From: Streptosporangiaceae bacterium
GTDB lineage: Bacteria; Actinomycetota; Actinomycetes; Streptosporangiales; Streptosporangiaceae
Direction of reading: 5' to 3'
Assembly: GCA_030043395.1 (NCBI GenBank)
Contig: JASHXW010000367.1
Location: forward strand, 1-10,192
Length of the DNA: 10,192 nt
This document shows positions 1-3,858 of this stretch, one piece after another. Both the position numbers and the translations under genes were made by a program. The notes under the pieces were generated by a model. It had not been told where the DNA came from, did not search any database, and saw nothing but the letters and a program-made list of their open reading frames with translations. Within the stretch, counting starts at the first letter, position 1; every line of letters begins with the position of its first letter.

Positions 1-393
1 GTAGGCGTGTTCATCGCGGTGCCGGTCAGCACGGGGCTGGTCAGCACGGGCAGGAACAGCACCGGGCGCTGCCTGCGCCAGCCGCTCCGACGCGCGCAGC
101 ATCTCGCTCTCGGCCGCCGCCACCCCGGTACGGCGGGCCAGGTACTGCAGCGCCGTCTCGCCAGCTCGGCGGTCGCGTTCTTGCGGCATGTAGCCGACCG
201 TCGCCGCGGCGTCCACCGTGCCACCGTCGGGCTCCAGCAGCCCGGCAAGCACCTGGAGAAGCGTCGACTTGCCGACGCCGTTCGGGCCCACGACGGCGAT
301 GCGGTCGCCTGCTGCCACCACGAGGTCGGCATCTTGCAGCACGGTCATCGCTCCGCGCGACACTGTTACGCCGCGAGCGCTCAGCAGGGACAC
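1..393 (-). CDS. ABC-F family ATPase, N-terminal part (3' end outside window)
   Basis: The first 131 residues are visible, starting at GTG (391-393); the rest lies beyond the left edge. A Walker A motif GPNGVGKST is at residues 36-44, followed by a Q-loop-like segment GYMPQE. The order 'ATP site, then RRxGETALQYLARRTGVAAAE' matches the first ATP-binding domain of soluble actinobacterial ABC-F proteins. These have two ATPase domains and no membrane segments, and they act on the ribosome (translation factors or antibiotic resistance); the visible part cannot separate these roles. An in-frame TAA (403-405) lies four codons upstream, so the start cannot be much earlier. TAAGGT ahead of the GTG could serve as SD (AAGG) or as a leaderless -10 box. 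Near the left edge (residues about 109-126) the chain becomes Arg/Ala/Pro-rich, encoded by an imperfect 15-bp tandem repeat that I would not expect in this linker. The gene lies 66 bp downstream of citrate synthase on the same strand. Confidence 0.85.
   Translation of the reverse strand, partial: MSLLSARGVTVSRGAMTVLQDADLVVAAGDRIAVVGPNGVGKSTLLQVLAGLLEPDGGTVDAAATVGYMPQERDRRAGETALQYLARRTGVAAAESEMLRASERLAQAAPGAVPARADQPRADRHRDEHAY
24..66. repeat. Imperfect 15-bp tandem repeat, about three copies
   Basis: On the plus strand GGTCAGCACGGGG (24-36) recurs as GGTCAGCACGGGC (39-51) and, diverged, as GGAACAGCACCGGG (54-67), with a 15-bp period. Since 15 is a multiple of three, copy-number change keeps the ABC-F frame open. 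It encodes the Arg/Ala/Pro-rich stretch near residues 109-126. Confidence 0.6.
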
Positions 394-399
394 CAGGCA

Positions 400-405
400 A
401 CCTTA
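400..405 (-). promoter_or_regulatory. Candidate -10 box / SD of the ABC-F gene
   Basis: TAAGGT lies at -12 to -7 relative to the GTG start, where a leaderless transcript would need its -10 hexamer. The AAGG inside it could equally be a Shine-Dalgarno sequence, so the sequence does not decide between the two. Confidence 0.35.
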
Positions 406-437
406 GGAACGCCGCCGCCCGGCGTCACGCCATTTTC

Positions 438-453
438 GGCCCGCGGACGGGCC
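438..453 (-). terminator. Hairpin just after the citrate synthase stop
   Basis: Read on the minus strand, GGCCCG-TCCG-CGGGCC is a perfect 6-bp G/C stem with a 4-nt loop, beginning 6 bases after the citrate synthase stop codon (460-462). No U-tract follows (GAAAATG does). It is plausible as the U-less hairpin terminator common in high-GC actinobacteria, or as an mRNA 3'-end stabiliser. Confidence 0.4.
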
Positions 454-459
454 GGGGGG

Positions 460-1767
460 TCAGCCTGTTCCGCCGTTGAGGTGCCGCAGTTCGTGACCGA
501 CGTAGATCTGCCTCGGCCGGGAGATCTTCTGCTCAGGGTCGCGCACGCCTTCCTGCCATTGCGCCAGCCAGCCGGGCATCCGGCCGATGGCGAACAGGAC
601 TGGGAACATCGTCACCGGAAAGCCCATCGCCTGGTAGATGATGCCCGAGTAGAAATCCACGTTCGGGTAGAGCTTGTGGCCGATGAAGTAGTCGTCGGCG
701 AGAGCTATCCGTTCCAGCTCCAGGGCGATGTCCAGCATCGGGTTGCGCCCGGTGACCCGGAACACTTCGTCGGCGACCTCCTTGATGATCGTGGCCCGCG
801 GGTCGAAGTTCTTGTAGACCCGGTGGCCGAAGCCCATCAGCCTGACGTCGCCGCGCTTGACCCGCTCGATATAGGCGGGGATGTTGTCCACCGACCCGAT
901 CTGGCTGAGCATCCGCAGGACCTGCTCGTTCGCTCCGCCGTGCAGCGGCCCGTACAGCGCCGCCGCGGCCGCGGCCGCTGCCGAGTACGGATCCACCTGG
1001 GAGCTGCCGACCACCCGCATGGCGCTGGTGGAGCAGTTCTGCTCGTGGTCGGCATGCAAGATGAACAGGACGTCAAGCGCATGCTCGAGAACCGGGTCAG
1101 GCCGGTACCTAGGCTCGGTCATCTTCCACATCATGTTGAGGAAGTTGCCTGCATAGGACAGTTCGGCGTCGGGATAGGCATACGGGTGCCCGACAGCGTG
1201 CCGGTAGGCGAACGCCGCAAGCGTCGGCATCTTGGCGATCAGCCTGATCACCTGCTCTTGCTGCAGGGAACTGTCCGACACCGCCTTGGCGGCCTCCGGG
1301 TAGAACGTCGACAGCGCCGCCAGCGAGCTCACCAGCATGCCCATCGGGTGGGCGTCATAGTGGAAGCCGTCGATGAACTTCTTCACGTTCTCGTGGACGT
1401 ACGTGTGGTGGGCGATCTGCCGTGACCACGAATCGGACTCGTCCTTGTCCGGAAGCTCACCGTTGAGAAGCAGGTAGGCGACGTCGAGGAAGGAGGCTCG
1501 CCGCGCTAGCTCCTCGATCGGGTAGCCGCGGTAGCGCAGAATCCCCTTCTCGCCGTCGATGAAGGTGATGGCGCTGCGGCAGCTCGCGGTGTTCAGGTAA
1601 GCCGGGTCATAGGAGAGCAGCCCGAAGTCTTCATCCGAGGCCTTGATCTGGCGCAGGTCAAGCGCGCGGATCGCGCCTTCGACAATAGGTAGGTCATAGC
1701 TAAGGCCCGTCCGGCTATCGGTCACGTGCAGCGTGCCGTCGGGCTGGCTGGTCTGCGTGGCTGTCAT
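460..1767 (-). CDS. gltA: Citrate synthase (type II)
   Basis: This is citrate synthase, which condenses acetyl-CoA with oxaloacetate to citrate, the cytoplasmic entry step of the TCA cycle. The 435 residues are close to the roughly 427 of E. coli GltA. The three catalytic residues are visible: His276 in PLHGGANE, His315 in GFGHRVYKNFDP and Asp371 in PNVDFYSGI, with spacing like E. coli His264/His305/Asp362. HADHEQNCSTS near residue 237 is also a family hallmark. A run of eight alanines just before LYGPLHGG replaces the usual Gly-containing segment; it lies in a helix leading to the active-site loop and looks tolerated. An in-frame ATG at 1825-1827 would add 20 residues, but I chose ATG 1765-1767: the added peptide (Pro/Arg/Gly-rich) is not typical, and TACCTT at -12 to -7 fits a leaderless start here. 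The Nur-like regulator lies upstream on the same strand with a 75-bp gap. Confidence 0.96.
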   Translation of the reverse strand: MTATQTSQPDGTLHVTDSRTGLSYDLPIVEGAIRALDLRQIKASDEDFGLLSYDPAYLNTASCRSAITFIDGEKGILRYRGYPIEELARRASFLDVAYLLLNGELPDKDESDSWSRQIAHHTYVHENVKKFIDGFHYDAHPMGMLVSSLAALSTFYPEAAKAVSDSSLQQEQVIRLIAKMPTLAAFAYRHAVGHPYAYPDAELSYAGNFLNMMWKMTEPRYRPDPVLEHALDVLFILHADHEQNCSTSAMRVVGSSQVDPYSAAAAAAAALYGPLHGGANEQVLRMLSQIGSVDNIPAYIERVKRGDVRLMGFGHRVYKNFDPRATIIKEVADEVFRVTGRNPMLDIALELERIALADDYFIGHKLYPNVDFYSGIIYQAMGFPVTMFPVLFAIGRMPGWLAQWQEGVRDPEQKISRPRQIYVGHELRHLNGGTG

Positions 1768-1773
1768 ACCACG

Positions 1774-1779
1774 AAGGTA
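1774..1779 (-). promoter_or_regulatory. -10 box for leaderless citrate synthase mRNA
   Basis: TACCTT (minus strand) occupies -12 to -7 of the chosen ATG, and no Shine-Dalgarno sequence is present. TANNNT at this exact distance is the signature of leaderless transcripts in actinobacteria. A possible -35 (TTTCGC, 18 bp upstream) is weak. Confidence 0.55.
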
Positions 1780-1810
1780 AGCCGGCTGACCCAGGCAGCG
1801 AAAGGCCCTT

Positions 1811-1840
1811 GGACCCTGGTCCGGCACAAGTCGGTCAGGG
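1811..1840 (-). terminator. Inverted repeats after the Fur-family gene
   Basis: The 75-bp gap between the regulator and citrate synthase holds GGACCCTGGTCC (1811-1822), a 5-bp inverted repeat with a 2-nt centre. It overlaps a wider CCCTG...CAGGG pairing on the minus strand. Either could weaken read-through from the regulator gene. There is no clear U-tract, and the repeat could instead be an operator for the citrate synthase promoter. Confidence 0.3.
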
Positions 1841-1842
1841 AC

Positions 1843-2256
1843 TCATTCGCTGCACTGCGCGCAGCGCCCGTGCACGGTCAGGTGGCTCACGTCGGTCTCG
1901 AAGCCGTACGCGTCCTGCAGGCCGGTCACCAGGGAACTGACCGCGGATGGATCGACCTGGATGATCGCGCCGCAGGTGCGGCACATGAGGTGCACGTGCT
2001 TGGCGTCGGCAGCAAGGTGATAGCGAGGGGATCCGTGGCCCAGGTGCGTGTGAGTGACCAGCCCGATCTGCTCGAGCAGCTCCAGCGTCCGGTAGACAGT
2101 CGACAGGTTCACGCCGACCGCCGTCTCCTTGACGGCGCTGTAAATCTCCTCAGGCGTCGCGTGCTCCAGCCTCTTGACCGCCTCGAGCACGAGCTGCCGC
2201 TGAGGAGTCACCCGGTACCCGCTCGCCCGCAGCGTGTCATCCCAGGTCTGCGACAT
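1843..2256 (-). CDS. Fur-family metalloregulator, Nur-like
   Basis: A 137-residue metal-dependent repressor of the Fur superfamily. The N-terminal winged helix (about 1-80) includes the recognition-helix motif VNLSTVYRTLELLE, and the C-terminal dimerisation domain follows. Structural zinc would be bound by C92-x2-C95 and C132-x2-C135. H69, H71, H87, H89 and H125 are candidate regulatory-site ligands. From memory, the chain matches Streptomyces coelicolor Nur (nickel uptake regulator) along most of its length: GYR-TPQRQLVLEAV, LEHATP, STVYRTLELLE, HLGHG-P-YHL, FGRC-like end. However, where I recall Nur having a dense His cluster (HHHIH), this protein has DAKHVHL, so at least one nickel-site histidine may be missing and the sensed metal (Ni, Fe, Zn or Mn) is open. 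The ATG has no SD; TAGACT at -12 to -7 suggests leaderless expression. It faces away from the plus-strand RNA element and lies upstream of citrate synthase. Confidence 0.93.
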   Translation of the reverse strand: MSQTWDDTLRASGYRVTPQRQLVLEAVKRLEHATPEEIYSAVKETAVGVNLSTVYRTLELLEQIGLVTHTHLGHGSPRYHLAADAKHVHLMCRTCGAIIQVDPSAVSSLVTGLQDAYGFETDVSHLTVHGRCAQCSE

Positions 2257-2262
2257 AAGCAG

Positions 2263-2268
2263 AGTCTA
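2263..2268 (-). promoter_or_regulatory. -10 box for leaderless Fur-family mRNA
   Basis: TAGACT (minus strand) at -12 to -7 of the ATG; no SD is present. The palindrome CTCGCGAG (2275-2282) lies just upstream inside the -10/-35 spacer, where a repressor could bind. Confidence 0.55.
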
Positions 2269-2319
2269 CGGACACTCGCGAGCTTCACCGCGCCGCGACA
2301 GAACTCCCAGATAACCCAC

Positions 2320-2349
2320 TTGCTCACCGGAGCGGACGTGTCGTAGCGT
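2320..2349 (+). promoter_or_regulatory. Vegetative-type promoter for the small-ORF RNA
   Basis: TTGCTC (2320-2325), an 18-bp spacer and TAGCGT (2344-2349) resemble the actinobacterial housekeeping pattern TTGACn-N17/18-TAGnnT. Transcription would start near 2355-2357, giving a leader of about 30 nt that contains the very strong ribosome binding site at 2364-2378. It is divergent from the Fur-family promoter, with about 75 bp between the two -10 boxes. Confidence 0.5.
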
Positions 2350-2363
2350 GCTTGCTAACGCGG

Positions 2364-2378
2364 GAAAGGAGGTGGTCC
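2364..2378 (+). promoter_or_regulatory. Exceptionally long Shine-Dalgarno sequence
   Basis: GAAAGGAGGTGGTCC can pair with the conserved 3' end of 16S rRNA (complement GAAAGGAGGTGATCC) at all 15 positions, with one G-U wobble. Ordinary sites use 4-7 bases. The AGGAGG core (2367-2372) lies 12 nt before the ATG at 2385, slightly long but workable. Confidence 0.7.
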
Positions 2379-2384
2379 AACAGT

Positions 2385-2423
2385 ATGCATAGATGTCGGA
2401 CTCGCGAGGTGGCTGTCAGCTAG
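2385..2423 (+). CDS. 12-codon ORF, putative leader or small peptide
   Basis: ATG to TAG encodes MHRCRTREVAVS. It is supported by the unusually strong ribosome binding site in front of it and the promoter-like pair at 2320-2349, not by homology; I do not recognise it as a named family. The peptide is basic (three Arg, one His) with a single Cys and no hydrophobic stretch, so it is not secreted or membrane-bound. No same-strand gene follows directly; the next plus-strand gene starts a kilobase away beyond minus-strand genes. A classical attenuator is therefore not obvious. A second ATG at 2393 opens a 112-codon frame, but it lies 20 nt from the SD and its product is Pro/Arg/Ala-rich noise. Confidence 0.5.
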   Translation: MHRCRTREVAVS

Positions 2424-2622
2424 CCGCCGTCCCGTGGAGCGCACCGGGCGCTAACCGGTTGCGCGAATCACCGGCCTGCGGGCCAGATCCTTTTGGAGTC
2501 TGTGCTTGCGTGCCGCCAAGGCGGCGGTCGGCGAATACACGGCAGACACCGGACCCCCGGGTGATCGGCCTTGTCCAGCCGGTCCCCGCCAGAGCCTGCG
2601 TCGTGCAGGTGATGGCGGGAGC

Positions 2623-2642
2623 AGCCCGGGGGCTTTCTCTTT
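2623..2642 (+). terminator. Terminator-like hairpin of the small RNA
   Basis: AGCCC-GG-GGGCT (a 12-nt inverted repeat; 4-5 bp stem) is followed by TTCTCTTT, the only U-rich tail in this stretch. The short stem makes it a modest intrinsic terminator. Confidence 0.4.
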
Positions 2643-2650
2643 GGGCCGGG

Positions 2651-2681
2651 GGAGTTCTCTGGCCGGCGGAGTTCTCTGGCC
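2651..2681. repeat. Two exact 14-bp repeats, 17-bp period
   Basis: GGAGTTCTCTGGCC occurs at 2651-2664 and again at 2668-2681, separated by GGC. A degenerate third unit (GGGCTTTCTCTTTGGGCCGG) precedes them at 2630-2649. They are non-coding, between the terminator-like hairpin and the nitrobindin gene. Confidence 0.65.
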
Positions 2682-2682
2682 C

Positions 2683-2712
2683 GGCCAGGCTTGCTCGACG
2701 CGGCGCCTGGCC
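2683..2712. terminator. Perfect 8-bp stem between convergent transcripts
   Basis: GGCCAGGC (2683-2690) and GCCTGGCC (2705-2712) form a perfect 8-bp stem with a 14-nt loop. It lies between the end of the plus-strand RNA candidate and the minus-strand nitrobindin stop (2738-2740), where a two-way terminator would be expected. No U-tract is present on either strand. Confidence 0.4.
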
Positions 2713-2737
2713 CAATCCGCACCCTAGCTAGCTGCTC

Positions 2738-3250
2738 TTAGACGGCCATCCCGGACGTCACGCGCTTGAGCTGCGCTGACACGTGCGGCTGCAGCTGCTG
2801 GCCGACGGCTGCCATGTCATAGGCGTACGCCAGGTCCGCACCGACAAGCCCGTAAAGCCGCCTTCCCGCGGTGACGTCCTTTGCCGTGGCGGTACGCACG
2901 ACGGCGTCCGTGGCCATTTCGATCTTGGTGCCGGTGACCGTGCCCAGGTAGATCTCGGTGATCCCGGTCGGATGGGTCAGCAGTACCTCGAGCTCGCCGC
3001 CGGGCTGCGGACGCCAGAACCCGACCTCCATGGCCAGCGGCCGGCCTATGGCCCCGTCCTGGGAGAGCAGCCAGGTCCGGCTGGAGTAGATGAGGAACGG
3101 CTTGCCGTTGTGGCTGAACGAGACCTCCTGGCCGAAGTTGGCGCTCTCGATCGTCGGATAGCCCACGACGCCGGCGCCCTCCCACCGGCCGAGGAGGAAC
3201 GCGATCGGGCCGAGATCCGGATGCGGCTGGATGCTCTGCGCAGGTTCCAT
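2738..3250 (-). CDS. Nitrobindin / FABP-like heme-binding beta-barrel protein
   Basis: A 170-residue cytoplasmic beta-barrel protein of the nitrobindin family (often annotated 'FABP family' or peroxynitrite isomerase). Members bind ferric heme b, interact with NO, and can isomerise peroxynitrite to nitrate. The family signature GxWxGxG is present as GRWEGAG at residues 21-27, after the typical start HPDLGPIAFLLG. The likely proximal heme ligand is His156 in QPHVSAQL, near the C-terminus, as His155 is in M. tuberculosis Rv2717c (164 residues). Length and order of conserved blocks are normal. The ATG has no SD; TACGCT at -12 to -7 suggests leaderless expression. It lies near a Fur-family metalloregulator and a DsrE-family gene, which fits a redox or nitrosative-stress role but does not prove it. 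Confidence 0.9.
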   Translation of the reverse strand: MEPAQSIQPHPDLGPIAFLLGRWEGAGVVGYPTIESANFGQEVSFSHNGKPFLIYSSRTWLLSQDGAIGRPLAMEVGFWRPQPGGELEVLLTHPTGITEIYLGTVTGTKIEMATDAVVRTATAKDVTAGRRLYGLVGADLAYAYDMAAVGQQLQPHVSAQLKRVTSGMAV

Positions 3251-3256
3251 GCCGGA

Positions 3257-3262
3257 AGCGTA
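3257..3262 (-). promoter_or_regulatory. -10 box for leaderless nitrobindin-like mRNA
   Basis: TACGCT (minus strand) at -12 to -7 of the ATG, with no SD in the preceding 20 bases. Confidence 0.5.
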
Positions 3263-3307
3263 ACGACCGGAGGCTGGCCGGGTAACCGCCGACCGCTGGC
3301 CGGGTAG

Positions 3308-3415
3308 CTACCGGCCGCTTGAAGCGCGCCACAGCCGCAGCGCGACCCGCACGCACCATGCGGCTGCCGCCGCGCAGGCCACCGCGAGCACCACGGCCGT
3401 GATGTCTGCTGCCAC
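3308..3415 (-). CDS. Putative 35-residue single-span membrane protein
   Basis: GTG (3413-3415) to TAG (3308-3310) encodes 35 residues. The layout is a short polar N-terminus (VAADIT), an uninterrupted hydrophobic stretch at about residues 5-22 (AVVLAVACAAAAAW then CV), and a basic tail (R23, R27, R30, R35). This is the profile of a small N-out/C-in membrane protein under the positive-inside rule. The sequence in front supports the start: TAGGAT lies at -12 to -7, usable as a leaderless -10 box or, through AGGA, as an SD. Its upstream region faces the DsrE gene. No family was recognised. Against it: the ORF is short and Ala-rich segments arise easily at this GC content. Confidence 0.45.
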   Translation of the reverse strand: MAADITAVVLAVACAAAAAWCVRVALRLWRASSGR

Positions 3416-3421
3416 GCTGCG

Positions 3422-3451
3422 ATCCTACGGCCGCGGCAGTCCGGCTAAGGT
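3422..3451. promoter_or_regulatory. Facing promoters of the small membrane ORF and the DsrE gene
   Basis: TAGGAT on the minus strand (3422-3427) is at -12 to -7 of the small membrane ORF. TAAGGT on the plus strand (3446-3451) is at -13 to -8 of the DsrE start. The two -10 boxes are only 18 bp apart, so RNA polymerase could hardly occupy both at once. The AAGG of the second box may instead be the DsrE Shine-Dalgarno sequence. Confidence 0.4.
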
Positions 3452-3458
3452 GCGACAC

Positions 3459-3824
3459 ATGGCATCAGCGTCACTAGTCGTGAAGGCAACGGCAGGCAAG
3501 AACGATCCGGAGCGCTGCAACCAGGCGCTGACGGTCGCCGCAACAGCCGCCGCCAGCGGCGTGGCCGTCTCCCTGTGGCTGACCGGAGAGGCGACCTGGC
3601 TTGCGCTGCCGGGCCACCAGGACGACATCAGCCTCCCGCAGGCGAGCCCGGTGGGCGACCTGCTAACGACGATCCTGAAGGGCGGGACGGTCACCGTGTG
3701 CACACAGTGCGCGGCTCGCCGGGAGATCAAGGAAGGCGACCTGCTCGAAGGAGTCAGGATCGCTGGCGCGCCCACCTTCCTCGCCGAGGTCCTCGCCGAG
3801 GGCGCCAAGCCGCTGGTCTACTAA
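3459..3824 (+). CDS. DsrE/DsrF-like family protein
   Basis: A 121-residue protein with the alpha/beta fold of the DsrE/TusD-like family, small cytoplasmic proteins often linked to sulfur transfer through a conserved cysteine. The order matches: a first strand ASLVVKATAGKNDPERCNQAL, a helix TVAATAAASG, a second strand VAVSLWLTGEATW, and the conserved block TVTVCTQCAARREI with C81-x2-C84. A further Cys is at position 20. The chain ends with the usual GAPTFLAEVLAEGAKPLVY. The start is the ATG at 3459, with AAGG 8 nt upstream. A more distal ATG at 3399 would add 20 atypical residues and run across the divergent promoter. It is the only sizeable plus-strand gene here and converges with gatD. Sulfur chemistry is inferred from the family; there are no dsr or tus genes nearby. 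Confidence 0.88.
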   Translation: MASASLVVKATAGKNDPERCNQALTVAATAAASGVAVSLWLTGEATWLALPGHQDDISLPQASPVGDLLTTILKGGTVTVCTQCAARREIKEGDLLEGVRIAGAPTFLAEVLAEGAKPLVY

Positions 3825-3838
3825 ACGGGCTGCCCCGT
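3825..3838. terminator. Hairpin between convergent DsrE and gatD genes
   Basis: ACGGG-CTGC-CCCGT is a perfect 5-bp stem with a 4-nt loop, starting directly after the DsrE stop codon and 21 bp from the gatD stop. It lies in the 34-bp convergent gap and could act on both transcripts; no U-tract is seen. Confidence 0.4.
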
Positions 3839-3858
3839 GGCCGCGCATCGCGATCTGG

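Larger units (their letters stand above)
2356..2642 (+). ncRNA. Candidate structured small RNA containing the 12-codon ORF
   Basis: This covers most of the longest gene-poor stretch (2257-2737). After the small ORF comes a series of hairpins: 2439-2447 with 2455-2464 (9 bp, one bulge); GCCGCC/GGCGGC at 2512-2525; CACCGG with CCGGGTG at 2547-2563; and a two-tier hairpin at 2585-2619, with outer stem CCCGCC/GGCGGG and inner stem CCTGC/GCAGG. It ends in the terminator-like AGCCC-GG-GGGCT followed by TTCTCTTT. G/C-rich DNA folds easily by chance, so the hairpins alone prove little. The ordered combination of promoter, strong SD, tiny ORF, hairpins and terminator makes a discrete transcript plausible. 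No known RNA family was recognised. Confidence 0.4.

Noticed and set aside
24..108. Possible frameshift in the ABC-F gene where the sequence becomes Arg/Pro-rich
   Set aside because: The frame stays open to the window edge and the last residues (DEHAY) again look like the family linker, so an in-frame repeat insertion is the simpler reading.
7..1425. 472-codon plus-strand ORF
   Set aside because: It is antisense to citrate synthase and the ABC-F gene; both are clear by motifs. The translation is rich in His/Arg/Val with no recognisable domain, a usual by-product of high-GC codon bias.
1768..1827. Upstream ATG start for citrate synthase adding 20 residues
   Set aside because: The extra residues are atypical, the segment spans the TACCTT -10 box, and the downstream ATG gives the usual family length.
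2393..2731. 112-codon plus-strand ORF starting inside the 12-codon ORF
   Set aside because: Its ATG is 20 nt from the SD and its product is Pro/Arg/Ala-rich without pattern; the 12-codon frame fits the ribosome binding site better. It remains possible but unsupported.
2424..2737. A cysteine-type leader peptide attenuator
   Set aside because: Those lie directly before sulfur or cysteine genes on the same strand; here the next gene is on the opposite strand, and the peptide has only one internal Cys.
3399..3458. Upstream ATG start for the DsrE gene
   Set aside because: The extension overlaps the divergent promoter region and the small membrane ORF; the ATG at 3459 has AAGG at proper spacing and the expected family N-terminus.
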